Shown here in pieces: positions 1 to 5,752 of a DNA stretch of 12,809 nucleotides. The DNA lies in the NCBI GenBank assembly GCA_041740995.1, contig JBGSKY010000234.1:1-12809 (forward strand), given 5' to 3'. The stretch is from JBGSKY01 sp041740995. GTDB lineage: Bacteria; Planctomycetota; Planctomycetia; Pirellulales; Pirellulaceae. Each line of letters opens with the position of its first letter. Position 1 is the stretch's first letter. Position numbers and translations under genes: made by a program. The notes under the pieces are model-generated. The model was given only the letters and a program-made list of their open reading frames with translations. It made no database searches and was not told the DNA's origin.

Positions 1-178
1 TTTTCGTTCCGCATCGACGGCGAAGCGCGCGCCGAAGGACCAACGTCCGAAGCAGCAATTCGCTCCCGTTGAGTCTTGCACCGGTTGAATCCGAAATGCG
101 AAGCTGTGCGGCGTGGGCACGGCATTGACGGACAAATAGACTCGGTAAATCCCAGTTGATTGATTGTTCGGAAGGCAT
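1..178 (-). CDS. N-terminal fragment of a probable AMP-binding acyl-CoA/acyl-ACP synthetase (runs off the left edge)
   Basis: On the minus strand an ATG at 178 opens a frame that stays open for 59 codons to the window edge. The peptide starts MPSEQSINWDLPSLFVRQCR and continues through SDSTGARLNGSELLLRTLVL into an arginine-rich stretch. From memory of the family, the block DSTGxxLxGxxLLLRxLxLRR resembles the N-terminus of planctomycete AMP-dependent ligases, where it precedes the adenylate-forming domain. The diagnostic AMP-binding motifs would lie outside the window, so the enzyme class is an inference. No good Shine-Dalgarno sequence precedes the ATG. A TTG 19 codons upstream (235) is in frame but gives a less natural N-terminus. 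The gene is transcribed away from the small membrane protein gene at 407. Confidence 0.55.
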   Translation of the reverse strand, partial: MPSEQSINWDLPSLFVRQCRAHAAQLRISDSTGARLNGSELLLRTLVLRRALRRRCGTK

Positions 179-406
179 TCGAGGTCGGCGCAGGCGGGTG
201 TTTACGAACTTGACGCGAGACAATTTGCTCTGTTATATCACGTACTTTAACGCGTAACTACTCGTGCAACTTATTTGCGATTTTCGATCAGTTTGGAATC
301 AAGGGGCTGATCGAAAAATCGGTTTGCTGGCCAGTATCGTCTAACGACGATTCGACCAACAAATTTATCGCGATGAGATGCCTTCCGAAGGTTTACTAAT
401 TCAAAT
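179..406. promoter_or_regulatory. Divergent intergenic region between the left-edge gene and the 407 gene
   Basis: These 228 bases separate two divergently oriented starts and must carry both 5' regions. No convincing -35/-10 pair is visible on either strand. The recognisable content is a stem-loop at 279-320 and a 10-codon leader ORF at 378-410. Calling the region regulatory is an inference from its position. Confidence 0.4.
279..320. repeat. Stem-loop in the divergent intergenic region
   Basis: TTTTCGATCAG at 281-291 pairs perfectly with CTGATCGAAAA at 307-317 (11 bp). Two more pairs form (279-280 with 319-320) across a bulged A at 318, and the loop is 15 nt. No T-tract follows on either strand, so it is not a typical rho-independent terminator. 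It could be a protein-binding palindrome or a leader structure. The arm core TTTTCGAT/ATCGAAAA recurs in the hairpin at 1099-1123. Confidence 0.5.
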
Positions 407-410
407 ATGA
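378..410 (+). other. 10-codon leader ORF overlapping the start of the 407 gene
   Basis: ATG at 378 opens a frame encoding MPSEGLLIQI. Its stop TGA (408-410) overlaps the ATG at 407-409 in an ATGA arrangement typical of translational coupling. Its first 12 bases, ATGCCTTCCGAA, equal the first 12 coding bases of the minus-strand gene at 178, making a 12-bp inverted repeat (167-178 and 378-389). No strong ribosome binding site precedes it, so translation is unproven. Confidence 0.25.
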
Positions 411-721
411 ACCGACTCACTACATTTTTGGCGGGCATTGTTGTCGGGGCTATCGGCATTTACGGCAGCATGCATTTCTATATTGTGCAGAGTAAAGATG
501 GTGTTCAATTGGTCCGCAAAGTAACGCCTGTGGCCGAGTTTCCCTATGTCGACGTACGCAGTTTTACGATGGCCGATTGGCAAAAGCATGGCCAGTTGAC
601 AGTTGCTTTAACCAAGGCTGGCAAGTCAAAGATTTTTAGTGAGTCTGCATCCAGTTCGATTGGAAACACAGTCTCTTCGACGATCGACAATTGGTCCAAC
701 GATCAAAACTGGCCACAGTAA
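407..721 (+). CDS. Small single-span membrane protein, function unknown
   Basis: This 104-residue protein begins with a short polar stretch and one hydrophobic segment at about residues 5-27 (FLAGIVVGAIGIYGSMHFYI). A soluble domain of about 75 residues follows, with aromatic blocks FPYVDVRSF and MADWQKHGQL and a serine-rich tail ending SNDQNWPQ. The hydrophobic segment lacks a clear signal peptidase site and is most likely an uncleaved anchor. No catalytic motif is visible, and I cannot assign a function. The Shine-Dalgarno match is weak (GAAGG about 15 bases upstream). The overlap with the leader ORF at 378-410 offers an alternative, coupled mode of initiation. The clean signal-anchor/soluble layout supports a real gene. 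Confidence 0.7.
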   Translation: MNRLTTFLAGIVVGAIGIYGSMHFYIVQSKDGVQLVRKVTPVAEFPYVDVRSFTMADWQKHGQLTVALTKAGKSKIFSESASSSIGNTVSSTIDNWSNDQNWPQ

Positions 722-750
722 AATTCATCTGCACTCAGAATGATCTTGAG

Positions 751-772
751 ATTCTTCAAACTTTGGAAGAAT
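751..772 (+). terminator. Hairpin downstream of the 407 gene, weak terminator candidate
   Basis: ATTCTTC at 751-757 pairs with GAAGAAT at 766-772, about 30 bases past the stop codon at 721. There is no downstream T-tract, so it is at best a weak or factor-assisted terminator. The remainder of 722-894 shows no gene. Confidence 0.2.
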
Positions 773-894
773 GGTAGCAAGGAATTTGGTTTAGGTCGCC
801 AATACAAGTTACCTCTTAGTGACCGATGCGGACCGCGTAAACGCGACGACCAGTCTGCATCTCCTTAGCTTTACCTACCTACCGCACGAAAACG

Positions 895-927
895 AAAAAA
901 GCCAGAGAAATCAACGATTTCACTGGC
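895..927 (-). terminator. Rho-independent terminator of the tRNA-Ile/tRNA-Ala unit
   Basis: Read on the minus strand, a stem GCCAG-T-GAAATC / GATTTC-T-CTGGC (11 pairs with one internal mismatch, 3-nt loop) is followed directly by six Ts (895-900). It starts only about 7 bases past the 3' end of tRNA-Ala. This is a textbook intrinsic terminator and implies that the tRNA transcript ends here, with nothing further (such as 23S rRNA) co-transcribed. Confidence 0.85.
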
Positions 928-933
928 TTTCGA

Positions 934-1006
934 TGGAGATGACAGGACTTGAACCTGCGACCCTCTGGATGCAAACCAGATGCTCTCCCAACTGAGCTAC
1001 ACCCCC
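934..1006 (-). tRNA. tRNA-Ala (anticodon TGC)
   Basis: The minus strand folds into a full cloverleaf of 73 nt. The acceptor GGGGGTG pairs with CATCTCC and includes the G3:U70 wobble pair that defines alanine tRNAs. The D arm is GCTC/GAGC, the anticodon stem TCTGG/CCAGA encloses loop TTTGCAT with anticodon TGC, and the T arm is GCAGG TTCAAGT CCTGT. The discriminator is A. CCA is not encoded. It lies 201 bases downstream of tRNA-Ile on the same strand. Confidence 0.96.
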
Positions 1007-1098
1007 GAAAATTTACTCTGCTTGAACAAGCTTATCAAAGTCGGTCACCGGGCGAAAGGTGTCTTCGCGGTAACTGTCGACTGATTTTGCGTTGTTAA

Positions 1099-1123
1099 TT
1101 TTCGATTGCTGGAAAATCGAAAA
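1099..1123. repeat. Hairpin in the tRNA-Ile/tRNA-Ala spacer
   Basis: TTTTCGAT (1099-1106) pairs with ATCGAAAA (1116-1123) around a 9-nt loop. The arms equal the outer core of the 281-317 hairpin. It lies within the presumed tRNA precursor and could be a processing structure, but there is no direct evidence for a role. Confidence 0.35.
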
Positions 1124-1207
1124 ACAAATTGAACCTGACCGTTCTAAACCTGTGAGCGTTTCACATACGAAAAGAACACACGGTTATCACAAAGGTTCAG
1201 CAAATAG

Positions 1208-1281
1208 TGCGCACGCCTGGACTCGAACCAGGGACCTCGTCGTTATCAGCGACGCGCTCTAACCAGCTGAGCTACGCGCGC
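1208..1281 (-). tRNA. tRNA-Ile (anticodon GAT)
   Basis: The minus strand folds into a 74-nt cloverleaf. The acceptor GCGCGCG pairs with CGTGCGC (one G:U). The D arm is GCTC/GAGC, the anticodon stem CGTCG/CGACG encloses loop CTGATAA with anticodon GAT, and the T arm is CCTGG TTCGAGT CCAGG. The discriminator is A and CCA is not encoded. Ile-then-Ala is the order normally found in the 16S-23S rRNA spacer, but the DNA just 5' of this gene belongs to a divergent thioredoxin gene rather than to 16S rRNA. Confidence 0.96.
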
Positions 1282-1284
1282 ATT

Positions 1285-1293
1285 TGCTATAAT
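1285..1293 (+). promoter_or_regulatory. Possible extended -10 promoter for the thioredoxin gene
   Basis: TGCTATAAT matches the extended -10 consensus TGnTATAAT exactly on the plus strand. It would start transcription near 1300 and give a leader of about 160 nt before the ATG at 1459. There is no recognisable -35, since that position falls inside the tRNA-Ile gene on the opposite strand. It is a sequence match only. Confidence 0.3.
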
Positions 1294-1458
1294 CGAAAAA
1301 CAACCGGGCATTTCAATCGATGCAACGTCAAGTTGACCTTGGAAGCAACCGCTGTTTTCCGTTAGATTCCAAATCCTATCGATCCAATATGACTTGTCAA
1401 CTGGCGTAACCAACGCTTACCAAGTCACACCCAACACCGAACGGGAGCTTCCGACTGC

Positions 1459-3408
1459 ATGTTTCATATAATGCCCCATTCAAATCGAAAAGCGGCAGTA
1501 ATCTTTCAATTTTCTTCGCTGGTTCTGCTCAGCTTGGTCGCCCAATCAGCACAAGCGGAAGTTGATCCGCAAATCGAAAAAGGACTATCGATTTCGCCTC
1601 GGCAAAGCGACGTATTGATCGAGAAGGTCTCCGCTGCGGATCTTGCCGCTTGCACGAAAAGAATCGAGAAACGCAATAACGCTGAAGGGCTTTTGCTGCT
1701 CGGTCCCAACAGCCAACCGCTACGTTGGTTTGCCGACACCAACGGCGACCGGTCAATCGATATGTGGTCGTACTTTAATAATGGCGTCGAGGTCTACCGA
1801 GACATCGATAGTGACTACAACGGGAAGGTCGACCAATTCCGCTGGTTCGGGACCGCTGGAACCCGCTGGGGAATCGACCGAAATGAAGACGGTCAAGTCG
1901 ATCAATGGAAAAAAATCTCGGCTGAAGAAGTGACCATGGAAGTCGTTGCGGCGATCAAAGATGCTGATGAAAAAAGATTTTCTCGCATCCTGATGACGGC
2001 CGCTGAAGTCGATTCGCTCAAACTTGGCAAAGCGAAAACGGACGAATTGCGAACTCGCGTTGCGATGGCCATCGAAGAATTCAAGAAATTCGCTCAGACT
2101 CAAAAAACCGTAACGCCGCAAACACGCTGGACGAACTTCGGCGCCGATAAGCCAGGTGTTGTCCCTGCGGGCACCGACGGATCGGAAAACGATATCGTCG
2201 CGTATGAAAATGCGATGGCGATCGTGGAATCGCAGAACAGGTCAGAGCAAATTCTGATCGGCTCGCTAATTCAATTAGATTCCAACCAGTGGCGAGCAAC
2301 GGATGTTCCGCGGCTGGTCAATGACGGAACCGTACTGACTTCGACGGCCCTGTTCTTTAACTCCTCGGCGTACGAAAATCGAGCGATGTCACAGGCCGGA
2401 GGCGGGCTAAGCCGGAGATCGCAGGAACTGCTAAAAGAACTGGGTGACATCGAGCAACAATTGTCGACGGCCGTCCCAGCAAAAATGCAATCTCTCAATG
2501 TAAAACGCGCTGAGATACTCGAAGGGCTGATTGCAGAGAGCAGCGATCCGGAGGAAACGGAAACGTGGATTCGACAATATGCTGACGAAATTAGCGCCGC
2601 GACTCAAGCGACCGAATTTTCGGGCGGCTTACAACGCTTGCAGGAATTTATCACGACGCAAACTTCGCTAAGCGAAGCCTCTAAGGCCTATCTTGAATAT
2701 CGAATCATCACAACCGAATACAGCGTTCGCGTTTCCCAAGAGAGCGAGTCGGGGTTTGCAACCATCCAAAAAGACTTCTTGGCAAAACTTGAGCAGTTCG
2801 TTACCGACTATCCCAGCAGCGTGGACGCCGCCGATGCGATGCTGCAGCTTGGTTTGAACGCCGAACTGTCAGCCGATCCCAGCCAAGCGAAAAAATGGTA
2901 TCAGCAAACGGCAGCCGCGTTTGCTGGAACTATCGATGGTAAGCGGGCCGCTGGCGCCGTCGCTCGATTGACGTTGGAAGGCGAGACGCTGAAATTTAGC
3001 GGCAAGACGCTCGACGGCAAAGTTTTCAACACCGAAGCGGCGCGTAGTGGCCCAATCGTGATGCACTATTGGGCGACTTGGTGCGACCCTTGCAAAAAGG
3101 ACATGGACGAGCTGCGGACGTTGCAGGCCAAGTATGCTAAGGCTGGACTGCGGGTCGTCGGCATCAACCTCGATACCCGAGCCGAAGACGCAATCGAGTT
3201 CCTGAAAGCTAATCCAAACAAATATCCTTGGCCGCATATCTACGACAATGGAGCGTTCGAGAGTCGAATGGCAATCGATTTAGGCGTATTTTCGGTCCCG
3301 GTAACCATCGTCATGGATGGCAAGGGAACTGTCATTCGATCGACGACTCATTACACCCCAGACATTGAAACGCTGATCGAAGAAACAGTGAATCCGCCCA
3401 AGAAGTAA
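1459..3408 (+). CDS. Exported TlpA-like thioredoxin-fold protein with EF-hand-like repeats
   Basis: This 649-residue protein has an N-terminal signal peptide (basic HSNRK, hydrophobic core about residues 12-28, likely cleavage after AQA at 33), so it acts outside the cytoplasm. Residues 93-148 hold three acidic loops spaced 23-24 apart (DTNGDRSID, DSDYNGKVD, DRNEDGQVD), each followed by an aromatic residue. They resemble Ca2+-binding EF-hand or dockerin-type loops. A long, mostly helical middle (about 160-500) ends in a tetratricopeptide-like stretch (YPSSVDAADAMLQLGL). Residues 510-645 form a TlpA/ResA-type thioredoxin domain with active site WCDPC (541-545) and the cis-proline in FSVPV (P614). 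The family reduces or isomerises disulfides in exported proteins. The natural partner is unknown. The ATG at 1459 has GGGAG about 12 bases upstream; a second ATG at 1471 is possible. The gene diverges from tRNA-Ile. Confidence 0.9.
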   Translation: MFHIMPHSNRKAAVIFQFSSLVLLSLVAQSAQAEVDPQIEKGLSISPRQSDVLIEKVSAADLAACTKRIEKRNNAEGLLLLGPNSQPLRWFADTNGDRSIDMWSYFNNGVEVYRDIDSDYNGKVDQFRWFGTAGTRWGIDRNEDGQVDQWKKISAEEVTMEVVAAIKDADEKRFSRILMTAAEVDSLKLGKAKTDELRTRVAMAIEEFKKFAQTQKTVTPQTRWTNFGADKPGVVPAGTDGSENDIVAYENAMAIVESQNRSEQILIGSLIQLDSNQWRATDVPRLVNDGTVLTSTALFFNSSAYENRAMSQAGGGLSRRSQELLKELGDIEQQLSTAVPAKMQSLNVKRAEILEGLIAESSDPEETETWIRQYADEISAATQATEFSGGLQRLQEFITTQTSLSEASKAYLEYRIITTEYSVRVSQESESGFATIQKDFLAKLEQFVTDYPSSVDAADAMLQLGLNAELSADPSQAKKWYQQTAAAFAGTIDGKRAAGAVARLTLEGETLKFSGKTLDGKVFNTEAARSGPIVMHYWATWCDPCKKDMDELRTLQAKYAKAGLRVVGINLDTRAEDAIEFLKANPNKYPWPHIYDNGAFESRMAIDLGVFSVPVTIVMDGKGTVIRSTTHYTPDIETLIEETVNPPKK

Positions 3409-3541
3409 TCGTTTTGGGTTGGGTTGGGACTTGCATAAAGGACTGTCAGGCAGATTTCGCAAGGATGCGAACACGTCTGATAGTTACTGGGACTAGACGT
3501 TTGACACAGATCGAAGCACTGCAAGGAGGCAGTTTGCGGTT

Positions 3542-3826
3542 ATGTATATTGAAATGCTTGACATATTGGCCGATTTTTTCCCATTTTTGGTGCCAGCCAT
3601 CGCCATTTTAGGTTTAGTTGCCGCTCGAACCGCCGGCTTTGAATCAGCGAAGGCATGGTCAGAAAGTTTTTTCTACGGTGCTTTGGTAATCGTCGCTCTG
3701 GGCGCACTGCGAAGCATGATCGGCAACGAAAGCGATTGGCTGATTCATACCGCTTCACTCGGCTCGCTGATTATTGGCGCGTGCATTATTGCGATCTGCT
3801 CAACCCAGAACGCCATGGCTGAATAG
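3542..3826 (+). CDS. Small three-span membrane protein, function unknown
   Basis: This 94-residue protein is almost entirely hydrophobic, with likely helices at about residues 8-29, 42-60 and 68-87 joined by short polar loops (RTAGFESAKAWSES and RSMIGNESDW). A perfect AAGGAGG at 3523-3529 lies 12 bases before the ATG, a slightly long spacing but strong support for real translation. No enzyme motif is visible and I do not recognise the family. It follows the thioredoxin gene on the same strand after a 133-base gap. That gap holds no other gene; its only obvious feature is a GGGTTGGGTTGGG tract. Co-transcription with the thioredoxin gene is possible but not shown. Confidence 0.7.
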   Translation: MYIEMLDILADFFPFLVPAIAILGLVAARTAGFESAKAWSESFFYGALVIVALGALRSMIGNESDWLIHTASLGSLIIGACIIAICSTQNAMAE

Positions 3827-3882
3827 TCGCCGCCTCAAAGTCTGGCTGGATGACCACAACCGAGCCGCTAACAGAACGTCTC

Positions 3883-3905
3883 GAAAAACCCACGCAAGGT
3901 TTTTC
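3883..3905 (+). terminator. Terminator-like hairpin after the 3542 gene
   Basis: GAAAAACC (3883-3890) pairs with GGTTTTTC (3898-3905) around a 7-nt loop. The 3' arm itself carries five Ts, and more T-rich sequence follows (TGTATGTTTT). It lies 57 bases past the stop at 3826. It could work in either direction because the opposite strand also ends in a T-run. Confidence 0.5.
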
Positions 3906-3935
3906 TGTATGTTTTGCAGTACCGCGAGAAGCCAG

Positions 3936-4007
3936 AGAGCCTATCCGTAAAGTGGTCTGACCCTCTGCGTTCCTCCAAAGGGTCAGACCACTTTACGGAT
4001 AGGTTCT
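3936..4007. repeat. Long palindrome (25 bp perfect, about 29 bp with one G:U), REP/MITE-like
   Basis: Bases 3940-3964 are the exact reverse complement of 3979-4003, and pairing extends to 3936-3939/4004-4007 with one G:U. The loop is 14 nt (CTGCGTTCCTCCAA). The arm contains AGTGGTCTGACCCT. I recall similar GTGGTCTGACCC palindromes as dispersed repeats linked to REP-associated transposases in other bacteria; this is from memory and unchecked. It sits between convergent genes (stops at 3826 and 4024), where it may also serve as a bidirectional transcription barrier. No T-tract follows. Confidence 0.75.
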
Positions 4008-4023
4008 AAGACTGAATCGACTT

Positions 4024-4695
4024 TCATTTGCCGAGCGGCTTGAAAGCGTCAACAACAAGCGAGCGATCAAAACGCAGGACATAGCTAACGTCCAAAACGA
4101 TTTCAGCATCGATACAGTTACTGTAATGAGCTTGAGTTTGCTGGGGTAGCGATTTGTGGAACACACCAAACTTGTCGCAATATATCAGCCCATGCGATTG
4201 AAAACACATCAGTTCAAGGATGTAACTGAGACTGTATATCGACCATCGAGTTTTGTGTTTGTCCGGATGGCACCATCGTTCGTCCCCGGTGGAGTACCCA
4301 ACTGGTTCCGGAGGAAGATACGTTCGGAGGTCGGAATCCGGCACAACAATTCGAAAACAAGCTCCTGGCTGTAACACGCGAAAACACTCTTTGAACAATT
4401 CACCAGCTTCGTCCAGAAAGAGGTGTTCGAAGAAATGCTCGGAGAACGCAAAGCTGAACGTCGCATCATCGAATGGCAGTCGATCACCTCGTTTATAAAA
4501 AAACGAACAGTAGCGATCGTCCGCAGGCTCCGAATCTTCGAAAAATTCCGGAGCGCCTAAATGAATCCAAGGACCATTTCGGAGAGCTTTTGCCGAAGGC
4601 TGCCGTAGCTGGTGTCTGGATGCGCCCAAGTGCAGTCTCATTTTTTGTTCAACATTGAGATGATCGATTCGTCGCCCCGGCGAAGGAAGTAGCAC
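4024..4695 (-). CDS. Class I SAM-dependent methyltransferase (type 11-like)
   Basis: A motif-I-like strand KMRLHLGA (19-25) is followed by GPWIHLGAPE (41-50), where this subfamily usually has an acidic SAM-binding position. Then come RLPFDDATFSFAFSEHFFEH (72-91), with the SEHFFEHL signature, and FRVLQPGACFRIVVPD (105-120). These match the methyltransferase-11 pattern of enzymes found in polysaccharide clusters. The HPDKHKTRWS segment (143-152) also recalls those enzymes. The frame opens with GTG at 4695, overlapping the preceding glycosyltransferase by 47 bases. An ATG at 4641 (Met19) lies 8 bases past that gene's end, directly before motif I, and may be the true start. Neither has a good ribosome binding site. 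It is last in the minus-strand unit, and I infer that it methylates a sugar or glycan made by the upstream enzymes. Confidence 0.82.
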   Translation of the reverse strand: MLLPSPGRRIDHLNVEQKMRLHLGASRHQLRQPSAKALRNGPWIHLGAPEFFEDSEPADDRYCSFFYKRGDRLPFDDATFSFAFSEHFFEHLFLDEAGELFKECFRVLQPGACFRIVVPDSDLRTYLPPEPVGYSTGDERWCHPDKHKTRWSIYSLSYILELMCFQSHGLIYCDKFGVFHKSLPQQTQAHYSNCIDAEIVLDVSYVLRFDRSLVVDAFKPLGK

Positions 4696-5752
4696 TACGG
4701 TTGACGAATGCCGCAGTGTCTTTCCAGAGAGAACTCACGTGACCGATATGTTGAGAGAGGCTCGGAGAAGAGACGTAAACCGGTGTCCCCGTATCAAACG
4801 CCCAAGCGCCAATCAATCCATCGATATTTGCGAGACCTTTGCCATTTTCCGCATATCGATGCATTGTGATTCGGACATCGGAAATCAAACGAATTACGAT
4901 TTCTCTCGCAAAAATCAGTGCTTGTCCGCCCCATGTGAGAGGTTCTTCCAACTGATACCAGCCAGGCTTTTGGCTGTGGTAAGCCCGCGAGCAGAATAGC
5001 GATACAATCCCTGGTTTGTCACCGGGCCATAACATCGATTCCAGGTACGAACGCAATGACGGATTCTCGAACAGGACGACGTCATCCTGGACGATCAAAA
5101 ATGCATCAGCCTCCGGTTGTCGCATTAGCATTTCAATTAACGTCAGATAGTAGCTGGGCCATGCACCAATCTGCGGCAGCCTTCGTGTTATGGGCAAATG
5201 AACCCATTGTGCCGGAATTTCTACTTCACCATCGGCAATGACCCGAGGCTCTTGCCAACCCGCTGCTCGAATGCTGGACAAACAGCGATCGAATGTCATT
5301 TGCTGTCGCGGAGCCGTGGTTACCGCGACGGCCCACTTTCGGACGCAATAGACCGTGCGACGGGATGGTCGGGGAATGAGTAATCCGATATCACCGAGCT
5401 CTATATTCAGTTGAGATTCAACTTGCTCAGATATCGGTCCGGCATCGAAATCGTGCGGGATTGCCTTCAGAGCCTTCGCCTTCAATTCAGAAGCTTGCGT
5501 TGTCGAAAAGCCGGGTAAACCACCGGCCTGTTGCACCTGCACAGATATCTGATAGATCAAGGATGCAACAACCGGATTAAATTGTTCTTGAGATGGGACA
5601 AACCATTGATTGCAATTGCGACAAACGTCCCGATCAATTGATGAAACACCTGCTGCTGACAGGCCAGTGATTGCACGAACCAAGCCGCAAGAAATGTGAT
5701 GATTGTCAATTTGACGCCACTGGCATTCAGGCAACTCGGTTTCGTAGCTCAT
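4649..5752 (-). CDS. GT-A-like glycosyltransferase with an N-terminal four-cysteine module
   Basis: This 367-residue protein starts with a module carrying Cys10, Cys22, Cys44 and Cys47 (RDVCRNC), followed by FNPVVASLIYQIS. The spacing suggests a zinc ribbon or other metal site. After a linker, residues 139-345 form a glycosyltransferase-like domain: KWAVAVTTAPRQ, FLIVQDDVVLFEN with a DxD-like QDD at 222-224, a WGGQALIF strand, and SSPSLSQHIGHVSSL (328-342). The last motif recalls the PSLxQHxGxxSSL segment of GT54-type N-acetylglucosaminyltransferases; that link is an inference. Donor and acceptor are unknown. The same two parts occur in the same order in the upstream 700-aa protein, so the genes are paralogous. 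The ATG shares a base with the upstream stop (TGATG), indicating translational coupling; GGTGA precedes it. No signal peptide is seen, so a cytoplasmic location is expected. Confidence 0.8.
   Translation of the reverse strand: MSYETELPECQWRQIDNHHISCGLVRAITGLSAAGVSSIDRDVCRNCNQWFVPSQEQFNPVVASLIYQISVQVQQAGGLPGFSTTQASELKAKALKAIPHDFDAGPISEQVESQLNIELGDIGLLIPRPSRRTVYCVRKWAVAVTTAPRQQMTFDRCLSSIRAAGWQEPRVIADGEVEIPAQWVHLPITRRLPQIGAWPSYYLTLIEMLMRQPEADAFLIVQDDVVLFENPSLRSYLESMLWPGDKPGIVSLFCSRAYHSQKPGWYQLEEPLTWGGQALIFAREIVIRLISDVRITMHRYAENGKGLANIDGLIGAWAFDTGTPVYVSSPSLSQHIGHVSSLWKDTAAFVNRSATSFAGATNRSSQC

Larger units (their letters stand above)
1115..1303. repeat. 13-bp direct repeats flanking tRNA-Ile
   Basis: AATCGAAAAACAA occurs exactly at 1115-1127 and again at 1291-1303, one copy on each side of tRNA-Ile. 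On the minus strand each copy reads TTGTTTTTCGATT, 5' of tRNA-Ile and within the spacer before tRNA-Ala. The copies could be a repeated regulatory or processing element, a duplication scar or a coincidence in AT-rich DNA. Confidence 0.4.

Noticed and set aside
1151..1165. CRP-like palindrome TGTGA-N5-TCACA between the two tRNAs
   Set aside because: The spacing is 5 rather than the 6 bases of CRP sites, it lies inside a presumed tRNA precursor, and there is no promoter next to it.
1286..1291. TATAGC as a -10 element for tRNA-Ile on the minus strand
   Set aside because: It would place the transcription start inside the mature tRNA, leaving no 5' leader for processing.
3416..3428. G-quadruplex candidate GGGTTGGGTTGGG after the thioredoxin gene
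   Set aside because: Only three G3 tracts are present. An intramolecular quadruplex needs four, and no fourth tract is nearby.
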